A stretch of DNA of 64,000 nt from positions 1-64,000 of the forward strand of contig NZ_BMZA01000015.1 in the NCBI RefSeq assembly GCF_014652555.1. Direction: 5' to 3'. Below, piece by piece: positions 26,273 through 34,570 of the stretch; position 1 is the stretch's first letter; each line of letters begins with the position of its first letter. A model generated the notes under the pieces. It did no database searches. It was not told where the DNA came from and worked only from the letters and a program-made list of their open reading frames with translations. This DNA is from Novosphingobium colocasiae (lineage in GTDB: Bacteria; Pseudomonadota; Alphaproteobacteria; Sphingomonadales; Sphingomonadaceae). The translations under genes were made by a program, and so were the position numbers.

Positions 26273-26764
26273 GTGCCCGATCGACTGACAGCCGCCAACC
26301 TTGCCGCCAGGCCCGCGCTCGCGAACGCGCTGCTGGCGCTGAACAACGCCCATGCGCAAGAGCTGTCCTTGCTGGATGAGCATCGCTTGCGCGGCATGAT
26401 CGCCATGGCCTTCCATGCCGCAGCCACCAGCGACGGCAGCGCCCTGCTCATCGCGTTCAATCAATCAGCGGATTACGACAGCCCCAACTTCATGTGGCTG
26501 CGCGAACGCCTGGAACGCTTCGTCTACGTCGATCGCGTAGTCGTCGCCGCATCGGCGCGCGGCCGCGGCCTTGCCCGCGCGTTTTATGCCGATCTGTTCG
26601 AGCAGGCCCGTGCCGCGGGGCACGATCGCGTGGTCTGCGAGGTCAACCTCGATCCGCCGAACCCGGCATCCGACGCATTCCACGCCAGCCTCGGTTTCGC
26701 CGAGATCGGCAGCGCCACGCTGCCGAACGCCAAGACCGTGCGCTATCTCGAGCGGTTGCTGTAA
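26273..26764 (+). CDS. GNAT-family acetyltransferase (COG3818-like)
   Basis: The 163-residue protein is a GNAT acyltransferase of unknown substrate. The acetyl-CoA motif A is VDRVVVAASARGRGLARAFY (residues ~89-108), followed by CEVNLDPPNPASDAFHASLG, where NxxPxNxxSDxFHxxLGF is the usual motif B. ALNNAHAQELSLLDEHRL in the N-terminal half marks the COG3818 branch. The start is GTG at 26273 with AGGA ten bases upstream; a TTG at 26249 lies in the terminator stem and is unlikely. It is the last plus-strand gene before the convergent iron operon, with only 17 bases between the stops. Confidence 0.85.
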   Translation: MPDRLTAANLAARPALANALLALNNAHAQELSLLDEHRLRGMIAMAFHAAATSDGSALLIAFNQSADYDSPNFMWLRERLERFVYVDRVVVAASARGRGLARAFYADLFEQARAAGHDRVVCEVNLDPPNPASDAFHASLGFAEIGSATLPNAKTVRYLERLL

Positions 26765-26781
26765 CGGCAGCCCCGCCCGGA

Positions 26782-27105
26782 TCAGAAGCCCTTGGCGCGG
26801 AAGATTTCCTGCCCGCGCCGGAACACCACCAGTTTCTTGAGCGTGACCGGGTGGAAGAACGCTTCGAGCACCTGCCCTTCGCCGTTGCGGGCGTAGACCT
26901 CGTAGCAATCGCCCTCGACCTGGGTCTTGATGATTTCCCAGCCTTCGAGCCAGACCTGCTTCTTCAGCTTGTCGATCGGCTTCCAGTTTTCCTTCGGTCC
27001 AGACTTGCACTGGACGTTGCCATCGGCCTGCGCCGGAACGGCCGCGAAGATGGCGAGCGGTGCGAACAGCAGGGCAATGGTGCGGCCGGGGTGAGAACGG
27101 ATCAT
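26782..27105 (-). CDS. Small exported PepSY-domain protein
   Basis: The 107-residue product starts with a signal peptide (HPGRTIALLFAPLAIFAAVP, cleavage after AQA) and continues as a single PepSY-like domain (PF13670 type): CKSGPKENWKPIDKLKKQ, GDCYEVYARNGEGQ and AFFHPVTLKKLVVFRRG. Such periplasmic domains often accompany ferric-reductase-like membrane proteins. It is the last gene of the iron operon, 11 bases after the MsrQ/YedZ-like gene, which supports a joint role in electron transfer to haem or iron (inference). Confidence 0.8.
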   Translation of the reverse strand: MIRSHPGRTIALLFAPLAIFAAVPAQADGNVQCKSGPKENWKPIDKLKKQVWLEGWEIIKTQVEGDCYEVYARNGEGQVLEAFFHPVTLKKLVVFRRGQEIFRAKGF

Positions 27106-27116
27106 GCGGGAAATCC

Positions 27117-27740
27117 TCAGGTTCGGGAAAGAGAGCGGCGACGCGCCAGCCGCAGGGTCCAGATCAGCGCCAGCGGGGCCAGATGCAGCGCCGCGCCCAG
27201 CCAGTGCCAGTCGAGCAGCAGCCAGTGTGCCAGCGCGATGATGAATGCCGGATAGACGAGGTATTGCAACTGCTTCCACCGGCGGCGCAGTGCCTTGACG
27301 GCGGCATCGAAGCTGATCGCGGCGGGTATCGCCAGCAGCGCCAGCGCCAGCCAGCCGGTCCAGATCGCCGGGATCGGGAGCTCGTCCAGCATCGCCGCCA
27401 CACTCATGTCGGCGGCGTAGAATACGAGGTGAAGCGCGGCATAGCCGAACGCCGCGACGCCAAGGTTGCGGCGGATCGTCAGCCAGCCGCGCAGGACGCG
27501 GCCCAGCGGATGCGCTGTTCCGAACAGCTCGACGAGCGGCCCCGCCAGCATCGCCAGGATCATCAGCCGGACCGACAGTTCACCGGTCGGGTGCAGCAGG
27601 TCCATCGCCAGCGCGCGGCCCTGCCACCAATCGGCCAGCATCAGCACGCCGGGCACCGCCAGCGCGATGCTGACCGCGAGCTTGACCCGGCCGCGACGGC
27701 GCATGCCCCTGAGCGGCCGCTTGCCCGAACCGCGGACCAT
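27117..27740 (-). CDS. Ferric-reductase-like transmembrane protein (MsrQ/YedZ type)
   Basis: The 207-residue inner membrane protein has about six helices and the conserved His positions of the ferric reductase-like domain (PF01794): FGTAHPLGRVLRGW, GYAALHLVFYAADMS and FIIALAHWLLLDWHW. In MsrQ such helices bind haem b and pass electrons to a periplasmic partner; here no MsrP is next to it and a PepSY protein follows instead. The ATG overlaps the hydroxylase stop by one base (TGATG), so the two are translationally coupled. A role in iron reduction within this operon is inferred. Confidence 0.82.
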   Translation of the reverse strand: MVRGSGKRPLRGMRRRGRVKLAVSIALAVPGVLMLADWWQGRALAMDLLHPTGELSVRLMILAMLAGPLVELFGTAHPLGRVLRGWLTIRRNLGVAAFGYAALHLVFYAADMSVAAMLDELPIPAIWTGWLALALLAIPAAISFDAAVKALRRRWKQLQYLVYPAFIIALAHWLLLDWHWLGAALHLAPLALIWTLRLARRRSLSRT

Positions 27741-28423
27741 CACACCACCGCCCAGTGCCGCACAAGGTTGTGATAGACGTGGATCAGCCGATCGATATCG
27801 GGATCGTCCACCGTGCGGCCGAAGCTCAACGCCTGGATCGACTGATCGAGCTCGAACAGCATTTCGCGCCGGGTGGTATCCGCCACCGCGCTTTGCAGCC
27901 ACAGGATCGCGCAGATGCGCTGGCCGGAGGTGACCGGGGTTACCTGATGGAGGCTGCTGGAAGGGTAAAGCACCATGTCGCCCGCCGCCAGCTTCACCGC
28001 CTGCGCGCCGTACTGCCCTTCGACCAGCAGCTCGCCGCCCTCGTACTCGTCCGGGTCCGAGAGGAAAATGGTCGCCGACATGTCGCTGCGCAGCGTCAGG
28101 TTCGCCTCGGGCCAGCGCATCAGCGCGCTGTCCACGTGGGTGCCGTAGTGGCCGCCATCCTGATAGAGGTTGAACACCGGCGGCCAGATCTTCTCGGCCA
28201 GCGCGGCCGAAGCGAAGGTCGGGCTATCGCCCAGCCGCCGCAGGATGGTGTTGCCAAGTTCGACGCCGACCGGGCAGTTGCGCTCGACCTGCAGGTTCTG
28301 CTTCACCGCCACCGACCGCGAACCGGCACTTTGCGCGCCATCGACCCATTCCGCCTGCCCCAGCCGCTCGCGGAAGGCATCGACGTCGTTGCGGGTCAGC
28401 AGGTTTTCGATGACGATGAGCAT
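27740..28423 (-). CDS. piuC: Fe(II)/2-oxoglutarate PKHD-type hydroxylase, PiuC/YbiX family
   Basis: The 227-residue cytoplasmic dioxygenase has the iron ligands in YGTHVDSALMRWP (His-x-Asp) and SSSLHQVTPV (distal His), and the 2-oxoglutarate Arg in SGQRICAILWLQS. PiuC proteins are regularly encoded next to PiuA/Fiu siderophore receptors, as here, but their substrate is not settled. MLIVIENLLTRNDVDAFRER is the conserved start, so I use ATG at 28423; an upstream start at 28468 lacks homology. It lies 57 bases after the receptor gene in the same operon. Confidence 0.92.
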   Translation of the reverse strand: MLIVIENLLTRNDVDAFRERLGQAEWVDGAQSAGSRSVAVKQNLQVERNCPVGVELGNTILRRLGDSPTFASAALAEKIWPPVFNLYQDGGHYGTHVDSALMRWPEANLTLRSDMSATIFLSDPDEYEGGELLVEGQYGAQAVKLAAGDMVLYPSSSLHQVTPVTSGQRICAILWLQSAVADTTRREMLFELDQSIQALSFGRTVDDPDIDRLIHVYHNLVRHWAVV

Positions 28424-28480
28424 GAAAAATCTCCAGTCCGGTGGCGCTGCCGGGAACGGCCGCACCACCGGAGCATGGCG

Positions 28481-30835
28481 TCAGAACTTGGCGTTCAACG
28501 TCCCCACGACTTGCCGCGCGTCACCCCTGTAGAGGAACGAACCGCTGCGGTAGACCGCGATATAGTACCGTTCGTTCGTGACATTGTTCACGTTGAGGCG
28601 GAAATCCAGATTCTTGTTGAACTTGTACTCGGCGAAGAAATCTCCGACCGTGTAGGCGGGGACGGGCTGGCCATAGACATAGCTGTTGTCCGGCAGCGTG
28701 GTGAACGCCGGCGCGGTGTCCGGCTGTCCGCCGTAGCGCTTGCCCTTGTGCTTGATCGCAAAGCCCATCGCGAAATCATCGGTGAACTGATAGCGCGACT
28801 GGAACTGTGCCTGGAAGTTGGCGAAGTTCGAGAGCGTCTTGCCTTCGTTCAAAGGATTGGCAACCGACTTCAGGATCTTCGCCTTGAGCACGGTGATGGC
28901 ACCCTGCATGGACCAGGCCGGGGTCAGGTTGCCGGCCACGCCGATTTCGAAGCCACGCACGCGGTTCTTGCCGGTATTGCCGGTCCCGTCCGGCACGTAG
29001 CCGCTGCCGGCCGCCTCGAACACGTCATCCTTGGTGATCTGGAACACAGCGGCGGTCAGCAGCAGCCGATCCTCGAACAGGTTGAATTTGGTCCCCGTCT
29101 CAAGGTTGACCGAACGCTCGGGCTTGGTTCCGCTGATCTGGCCGTCAAGGACCAGACAGCCGCCATAACCGGCGCTGGTGCCGACATCCGATTCACCGCA
29201 GTTCACATCGGCCGAAGTCGCCGCCGAAGCGTAGATCATCCCGACATCGCCAATCTTGTAGGTCGCGCCCAGATGGCCGTTCCAGAAGCTGTCGCTGAAG
29301 TCGTAACGCGTGACGGTTAAGTCAGCGGCCTGGAGCCCGAGATCGAACATGAAGTGATCGAGGCGGATGCCGCCGAACACGGTCAGTCGGCTCGTCAGGT
29401 CGATAGTGTCCATGATGTAGGCGGACACGGTCTTCATGTGCCAGTCCTGGTCCCAACGGTCCTTCGTGATTTCCCGGCCGAGGAGTGTGTTCAGGTTATC
29501 GACCGCCTGACCATCGGGCCCGAGGCCGCAAAAGGCGTTGAAGGCAGTGCCGGCACCCGTGCCCGTGCGGCAGTTGAACGCGCCGGTATTGACGTTGGCA
29601 TAGAGGCCGTTGCGGACCTTGTGATCGGTAAACTCGGCCCCGATGATGAGATCGTTCTCGCCACCCAGCATTTCGCTTTCGATGTGGAGATTAGCCTGGT
29701 TGGCGAAGTATTTCACATCCTGCCAGCCCTGGTGAGTCGATAGCGAGAAACTGTCGTATGCACCATTGGGGTCATTCACCGAAGTGGTCACACCCCGCGC
29801 ACCCGTGACGACGTAGCCGTTGTCCGACATGCCATAACGCATCCGGTTGGTCAGCCGGATATTGTCGGAAAGCTGCCAGTTCAGACGGCCGGTGAAAACA
29901 TCGACGTCCGACTTCTGGAAATCCTGCTTCTGCGCATAGACCGGAGTTTTCACCGGCTTGCGTTCACCCACGGTGGCATCGCCCAGCAGGTAATCGCCCA
30001 GATCGGGATTATCCTTCGCCCGCAGCCCGTAGTAATCCAGCGTCAGGCTGAACGTGTCCACCGGCTTGAACGTGGCGGAAACCGCAAGGCCCTTGCGCTT
30101 GCGGTCCGCCGGTTCGCGGTTGGGGATTTCGGTGTAGGCATAAAGCGCGTTGGCGCGCACTGCCAGAGTGTCGCTGACCGGCATGTTGACGTCGGCGGTC
30201 GCCCGCACGAAGCCGTCTGTGCCCACGCCAACCGAAGCCTTGGTGAAGCTGTAGTCGGTCGATGCCTGCTTGGTGATCAGGTTGACCGCACCACCAGCCG
30301 TGCCACGACCGGCGAAGGTCGAGTTCGGGCCTTTGGCGATTTCGATCTGGTCCACCGCGAAGCTTTCGCGCGTCGTCATCCCCGGGTCGCGCAGGCCATC
30401 GACGAACACGTCGCTGCGCGCTTCCTGGCCGCGAATGATGTAGCGATCGCCGAAGGCATTGCCGTTTTCGCCGGTGCCGACGGTGATGCCGGGCTGCGCG
30501 TCGAGAATGCGGGCCAGATCGGTGTAGCCCGATTCCTTGATCTGCGTTTCGGTGAGGACGCTCAGCGTCTGCGGCAGTTCGGCGATCGGCCGGGTCAGGC
30601 GATCGTCCGCCGAAACCCGCGCCTTATACGGTGCCCCCTTCGAGGTGTAGGGGTTCGAATCCGCCGTATAGTCCTTGTACTCGGCCACGCCGAGATCCTC
30701 GGCGCTGTCCGTGTCCTTCGCTGCTTCCTGAGCGAGCGCACCGCTGCTGGCGAGCGCGGCGCTCACTCCGACGGCGACGGTCAGGACCGGCCGGCGCAGG
30801 CTGCGCGGGCGCAGGACTGCCTTGTTGGTTGCCAT
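28481..30835 (-). CDS. TonB-dependent catecholate siderophore receptor (Fiu/PiuA type)
   Basis: The 784-residue outer membrane protein has a signal peptide (ending ASSGALAQ), a plug with LTRPIAELPQTLSVLTETQI, GDRYIIRGQEARSDVFVDGL and IEIAKGPNSTFAGRGTAGGA, and a 22-strand barrel that ends YRGDARQVVGTLNAKF with the terminal aromatic residue needed for insertion. The plug motifs are those of siderophore receptors of the Fiu/PiuA branch. It lies directly downstream of exbB-exbD-tonB, so receptor and its energy-coupling complex are made from one operon, and piuC follows. The preferred siderophore is not readable from the sequence. Confidence 0.93.
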   Translation of the reverse strand: MATNKAVLRPRSLRRPVLTVAVGVSAALASSGALAQEAAKDTDSAEDLGVAEYKDYTADSNPYTSKGAPYKARVSADDRLTRPIAELPQTLSVLTETQIKESGYTDLARILDAQPGITVGTGENGNAFGDRYIIRGQEARSDVFVDGLRDPGMTTRESFAVDQIEIAKGPNSTFAGRGTAGGAVNLITKQASTDYSFTKASVGVGTDGFVRATADVNMPVSDTLAVRANALYAYTEIPNREPADRKRKGLAVSATFKPVDTFSLTLDYYGLRAKDNPDLGDYLLGDATVGERKPVKTPVYAQKQDFQKSDVDVFTGRLNWQLSDNIRLTNRMRYGMSDNGYVVTGARGVTTSVNDPNGAYDSFSLSTHQGWQDVKYFANQANLHIESEMLGGENDLIIGAEFTDHKVRNGLYANVNTGAFNCRTGTGAGTAFNAFCGLGPDGQAVDNLNTLLGREITKDRWDQDWHMKTVSAYIMDTIDLTSRLTVFGGIRLDHFMFDLGLQAADLTVTRYDFSDSFWNGHLGATYKIGDVGMIYASAATSADVNCGESDVGTSAGYGGCLVLDGQISGTKPERSVNLETGTKFNLFEDRLLLTAAVFQITKDDVFEAAGSGYVPDGTGNTGKNRVRGFEIGVAGNLTPAWSMQGAITVLKAKILKSVANPLNEGKTLSNFANFQAQFQSRYQFTDDFAMGFAIKHKGKRYGGQPDTAPAFTTLPDNSYVYGQPVPAYTVGDFFAEYKFNKNLDFRLNVNNVTNERYYIAVYRSGSFLYRGDARQVVGTLNAKF

Positions 30836-30896
30836 GATACTTCCCCTTTCGATTGTATTCGCCCTGCAAGAGCAGCATGCGCCTGACGTCCGGCGG

Positions 30897-31715
30897 CTAC
30901 TTGCTCTCGACGGCGAACTTGAGCGTGATGGTGAGCGGAATTTCGGATTTGCGCAGATCGCGCGGGAATGACGGGACCGGCGTCAGCGAGCGCAGGAACT
31001 GCACCGCCTCGCCGTCAAGCAGCGTCGAGCCGCTGCTGGTGGCTACGCCGACATCGGTGATCGCACCGCTGCGCTGGACCACGAAGCGGACCTTCACATC
31101 GCCGCTGATCCCGGCCTTGCGGGCTTGGGGCGGCGAGAAGCGGTTGCGGCGGATATAGCTGCCGACCAGCGACTTGTAGTCCGATTCCAGCTTCTGGGCG
31201 CGGGAATCGTTGCTGGCATCGGCCCGGGTGTTGGAACCGTTGCCGGCGAGCGGGTTCGTGACTGGTGGCGCGGGCGCGGCGACTGCCGGCTGTACCGGTG
31301 CCTGAGCGGCGCGGGCGGGCTGCGCCGGCGCGGGCGGCGGCAACGACACGGCATCGCGCGGCAGCGGCGCTTTCACCACCGGCGCGTCCAACGGCAGCGG
31401 AGGCTGCACGACTTGCGGGGTCAGCGGCGAAACCGGCGATTGCGAGACCGGCTGCGCGGCGCTTTGCGGCACCGGCGCGGGGGCGGCTTCGGCGGCAAGT
31501 TCGACCAGCACCACCGGCTCTTCGACCGGCGGCGGCGTCTCGCGCGACCACACCAGCACCGCCGCCAGCGCGCCGCCATGCAAGGCCAGCGCGATCGCTC
31601 CGGCCGTGCTCCACAGCCGGCGATCGGGCGCACCGTCCAGCCGGGCCGGAACCCGCTGCCCGGCCGCCTGGGCGGCTGCTTCGAGCGCCTCTATGCCGGG
31701 AACGGGAGCTGTCAC
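30897..31715 (-). CDS. tonB: TonB energy transducer
   Basis: The 272-residue protein carries an N-terminal cytoplasmic segment, one membrane anchor (TAGAIALALHGGALAAVLVW, ~35-55), a long Pro/Ala-rich periplasmic stretch (e.g. PQVVQPPLPLDAPVVKAPLP) and a C-terminal TonB domain with YIRRNRFSPPQARKAGISGD and VKVRFVVQRSGAITDVGVA. It transmits the proton-driven motion of ExbB-ExbD to outer membrane receptors. The start overlaps the exbD stop by four bases. The receptor gene begins 61 bases downstream. Confidence 0.93.
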   Translation of the reverse strand: MTAPVPGIEALEAAAQAAGQRVPARLDGAPDRRLWSTAGAIALALHGGALAAVLVWSRETPPPVEEPVVLVELAAEAAPAPVPQSAAQPVSQSPVSPLTPQVVQPPLPLDAPVVKAPLPRDAVSLPPPAPAQPARAAQAPVQPAVAAPAPPVTNPLAGNGSNTRADASNDSRAQKLESDYKSLVGSYIRRNRFSPPQARKAGISGDVKVRFVVQRSGAITDVGVATSSGSTLLDGEAVQFLRSLTPVPSFPRDLRKSEIPLTITLKFAVESK

Positions 31716-32137
31716 CGGACCTCGCCCTGATCCTGGCCGACCAGCGCGACATGGACATAGCCGGCGCTGCGCAGTCCGTTCATCGCCTGCATCACGGTAT
31801 CGTAAGTGACCGTCTTGTCAGCCCTCAGGAACACCCGCTGTTCGCGGTCACCGCCGGTGGCGGCGGCAATGGCGGCACCGAGCGCGGCGGCATCGACCGG
31901 TTTTTCGCCGACGAGGAACTGGCCATCGGCGCGGATCGAGAGGAATACCGGCTGTTCGGGCTTGGGCGCGGGGGCGGCGTTCGACACCGGCAGGTCCACC
32001 TTGACATCGACGGTGGCCAGCGGCGCTGCGACCATGAAGATGATCAACAGCACCAGCATGACGTCGATGAACGGGGTCACGTTGATTTCGTGGTTCAGCG
32101 CCATATCATCGCTGTGGTCGGTGAACTGGATCGCCAT
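31712..32137 (-). CDS. exbD: Biopolymer transport protein ExbD
   Basis: The 141-residue protein has one membrane helix (NVTPFIDVMLVLLIIFMVAA, ~20-40), including the essential Asp in TPFIDVMLVLLIIFM, and a periplasmic domain ending GYVHVALVGQDQGEV. With ExbB it forms the proton-driven motor for TonB. It starts 16 bases after exbB and overlaps tonB by four bases. Confidence 0.95.
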   Translation of the reverse strand: MAIQFTDHSDDMALNHEINVTPFIDVMLVLLIIFMVAAPLATVDVKVDLPVSNAAPAPKPEQPVFLSIRADGQFLVGEKPVDAAALGAAIAAATGGDREQRVFLRADKTVTYDTVMQAMNGLRSAGYVHVALVGQDQGEVR

Positions 32138-32153
32138 GGCCCGCGCCCTTCCC

Positions 32154-32918
32154 TCAGACGATGCGTTCGCCGCGCGACAGATCGCGCGAGACGAGGCGCA
32201 GAATCGCTGCGGCGGTGTCCGAAACCAGCGCGCGGTAGGCGGCGATCTGGCGGGCGAAATGATTGTAGATCACCACCGCCGGGATCGCCGCGACGAGGCC
32301 GCACGCGGTCGCCAGCAGCGCCTCGGCGATGCCGGGAGCGACGACAGCGAGGTTAGTGGTCTGCTTTTCGGCGATGCCGACGAAGCTGTTCATGATACCC
32401 CAGACAGTGCCGAACAGGCCGACAAACGGTGCCGTGGCACCGATCGTGGCGAGGATGCTGACACCCCGGGTCATATCGCGCGCGACCGCCGCTTCATGCC
32501 GCGAGAAGCGCGAGAGGACGCGCTCCTTGACGCCCTCGGCATCGTTCAGGGCATCGCTGGACAGGCGCAGTTCCGAGATCGCCTCGCGCACCAGTGGCGT
32601 TTCCAGCAGCGCGGCATCGCGGGTCGCTTCGACCAGCGAGCGCATGCCGCTCACGGTTTCAAGGACGTGGCGGGCGGCGGCGGTGGCACGGCGCAATTCC
32701 ATCAGCTTGGCGAAGAACACCGTCCAGGTGACCAGCGATGCGGCGATCAGGCCGATCATCACCAGCTTCACGATCCAGTCGGCGTTGACGAACATCGCGC
32801 CCACCGAAAGGTTGGCAGGGACGACCGGCTCGGCAGCGGCGATGGCAGGCATGGCCACCAGCCCGGCGCAGGTCAGCGCCGGTACCAGAGCAGCGCGGAA
32901 TATCTTGGCGTTCGTCAC
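32154..32918 (-). CDS. exbB: TonB-system energiser ExbB with N-terminal signal sequence
   Basis: The 254-residue protein belongs to the MotA/TolQ/ExbB proton channel family. A cleavable-looking leader (ALTCAGLVAMPAIAAAE) precedes the first channel helix (VKLVMIGLIAASLVTWTVFF), and the paired helices ATIGATAPFVGLFGTVWGIM and APGIAEALLATACGLVAAIP form the conserved channel with the essential Glu. It is the first gene of the iron operon; the region upstream has three Fur-like palindromes. Confidence 0.94.
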   Translation of the reverse strand: MTNAKIFRAALVPALTCAGLVAMPAIAAAEPVVPANLSVGAMFVNADWIVKLVMIGLIAASLVTWTVFFAKLMELRRATAAARHVLETVSGMRSLVEATRDAALLETPLVREAISELRLSSDALNDAEGVKERVLSRFSRHEAAVARDMTRGVSILATIGATAPFVGLFGTVWGIMNSFVGIAEKQTTNLAVVAPGIAEALLATACGLVAAIPAVVIYNHFARQIAAYRALVSDTAAAILRLVSRDLSRGERIV

Positions 32919-32932
32919 GAGTCCCCCTCATA

Positions 32933-33000
32933 ATGCGAATGAATCGCATCACTGCTGCGAGCCATTCGCAGAGATGGCGGATTAATGCAACTGGTTCTCA
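32933..33000 (-). promoter_or_regulatory. Three Fur-like operators upstream of the exbB operon
   Basis: Two perfect palindromes share the core TGCGA-N5-TCGCA: 32934-32948 (ATGCGA-ATGAA-TCGCAT with flanks) and 32956-32970 (CTGCGA-GCCAT-TCGCAG). Their starts are 22 bases apart, about two helical turns. A third, weaker site TGCAA-N5-TCTCA lies at 32986-33000. The pattern resembles alphaproteobacterial Fur boxes and fits iron repression of the exbB-exbD-tonB-receptor operon. The regulator name is inferred from gene content. Confidence 0.7.
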
Positions 33001-33198
33001 ATAAAAATTGACCGCCGTCAATTTGCGGCAGAATTTTCTGCTGCGGGACAGTGCATCATCCGTCCGTCTCCCGCGCAGTCATGGATGGGGACATCGCCGT
33101 AGAAGCGCGAGCGGCGGGCGGCCCTGCAGCTTCCGTTTTCCTACACGAACCATATCGGTTATTTCCGCAGCCCTCCCTCACATCAGGAGCCGCTCAAC

Positions 33199-33612
33199 AT
33201 GCCGCTGTTCGAAAATCTGCTCGAGCCGCTGTCCCGTATTCTCGACAAGGCGATCCCTGATCCCGAGGCGCGTGATCGGGCGAAGCTGGAGTTACTCCGG
33301 ATGAATGGATCGCAGGATGTCCGGATGCTGGAGACGAGCCTTTCGGCGATCGTGGCCGATGCGACATCTGCCGATCCCTGGACCAGCCGGGCGCGGCCGG
33401 GGTTTCTCTATGTCATCTATGCGATGATCCTGTGGGCCATACCGGTGGGCGTGATCGCCGCGTTCAGCCCGCGCGCCGCCACGGCCATCGCCGCCGGCAT
33501 GACCGGCTATCTGCAAGGGTTGCCCGAACCGCTCTATGCCCTGTTCGGGACCGGGTACCTTGGCTATTCGGCGATGCGCCAGTGGGGCAAGGTCAGGGGC
33601 GCGGAGCGCTGA
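33199..33612 (+). CDS. Holin-like protein with three membrane segments (PF11351 type)
   Basis: The 137-residue product begins with an amphipathic, charged segment (SRILDKAIPDPEARDRAKLE) and a conserved ADATSADPWTSRARPGFLY motif, followed by hydrophobic segments VIYAMILWAIPVGVIAAFS and GLPEPLYALFGTGYLGYSAM. This is the pattern of the 'holin of 3TMs, for gene-transfer release' family that helps lyse cells for gene transfer agents and some prophages. No phage or gene transfer agent genes are near, so it is a solitary copy. AGGAG lies eight bases before the ATG. Confidence 0.78.
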   Translation: MPLFENLLEPLSRILDKAIPDPEARDRAKLELLRMNGSQDVRMLETSLSAIVADATSADPWTSRARPGFLYVIYAMILWAIPVGVIAAFSPRAATAIAAGMTGYLQGLPEPLYALFGTGYLGYSAMRQWGKVRGAER

Positions 33613-33691
33613 GAACGTCGCGCTAACCTCGTGCTAACCCTTAGCGGCTAGGTTAACCGGCATCCGATCATAACGAAAAAGCCGCACCCCG

Positions 33692-34045
33692 ATGTTCCCG
33701 TTTATGCCCCCCATCCCGCGCAAGGCGATCCTGTTGATACTGGCATTGTCGGGCTCGGCGGCGCTGGCGGGGTGCGGCTCCGACAAGGAAGCGGATCTGC
33801 AACGCCAGCTTGACGAGGCGCGCCAGCAGCTCGCCGATGCGCAAGCCTCGTGCAATCAGGCGCAGGCCGCCAAGGCTCGGGCAACCAGCAACAACGCCGC
33901 GCTCGCCTCGTTCTATGGCAGCGGCGGCGATGAACAGGACGAAGCGCCGCCGGCCGATCAGCCCGATCAGGGCGGCATGGGCGGTGGCATGGCAGGCGGT
34001 GGGCCTGACAGCGACCAGCCGCCACCACCGCCGCCAGCGGGCTGA
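33692..34045 (+). CDS. Small lipoprotein with coiled coil and Gly/Pro-rich tail, unknown function
   Basis: I do not recognise a family. The 117-residue product has a lipoprotein signal (ILLILALSGSAALAGC, Cys at ~28), then a short coiled coil rich in Glu, Gln and Leu (EADLQRQLDEARQQLADAQA) that recalls Lpp-like or TolA-like helices, a Gly-rich stretch (GGMGGGMAGGG) and a final run of prolines. A periplasmic or outer-membrane spacer role is possible. The ATG at 33692 has no clear ribosome site; a second ATG follows at residue 5. aroQ begins 84 bases downstream on the same strand. Confidence 0.65.
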   Translation: MFPFMPPIPRKAILLILALSGSAALAGCGSDKEADLQRQLDEARQQLADAQASCNQAQAAKARATSNNAALASFYGSGGDEQDEAPPADQPDQGGMGGGMAGGGPDSDQPPPPPPAG

Positions 34046-34129
34046 CCGTCCGCCGGCCACAGCGGCACGACGCTTGCGCGGCGCGCGCGCGGCGCTACAT
34101 GTCGGCCGATCCTTACGAAGGCACGGACC

Positions 34130-34567
34130 ATGGCCGCCAAGCTTGTTTACGTTCTGAACGGACCCAACCTCAATCTGCTCGGCACGCGCGAGCCCGATAT
34201 CTATGGGTCGCAGACGCTCGACGATATCGGCGCGCTGCTGGTGGAGCGCGGGGAAGAGCTGGATATCGCCATCGACATGCGCCAGTCGAACCACGAAGGC
34301 CATCTGGTCGACTGGCTGCACGAAGCGCGGGCCGAAGGGGCCAGCGCGGTCCTGCTCAATGCCGGTGCCTATACCCACACCTCGGTCGCGCTGCTGGACG
34401 CCATTCGGGCGATCGGCGTGCCGGTGATCGAGGTACACCTGTCCAACCCGCACACGCGCGAGAGTTTTCGCCATACCTCATGGGTGGGCATGGCAGCCAA
34501 GGGGACGATCGCGGGGTTCGGTGCGGACAGCTATCTGCTGGCGCTGGAAGCCGCCGCCCGGCTCTGA
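34130..34567 (+). CDS. aroQ: Type II 3-dehydroquinate dehydratase
   Basis: The 145-residue enzyme removes water from 3-dehydroquinate in the shikimate pathway. It shows VLNGPNLNLLGTREPDIYG with the catalytic Arg and Tyr, the Asn/His substrate loop LLNAGAYTHTSVAL, and EVHLSNPHTRESFRHTSW with the catalytic His. Length is normal. The downstream neighbours accB and accC, frequent in other proteobacteria, are absent; the convergent Lrp gene ends three bases after the aroQ stop, leaving no room for separate terminators. Confidence 0.96.
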   Translation: MAAKLVYVLNGPNLNLLGTREPDIYGSQTLDDIGALLVERGEELDIAIDMRQSNHEGHLVDWLHEARAEGASAVLLNAGAYTHTSVALLDAIRAIGVPVIEVHLSNPHTRESFRHTSWVGMAAKGTIAGFGADSYLLALEAAARL

Positions 34568-34570
34568 CGA

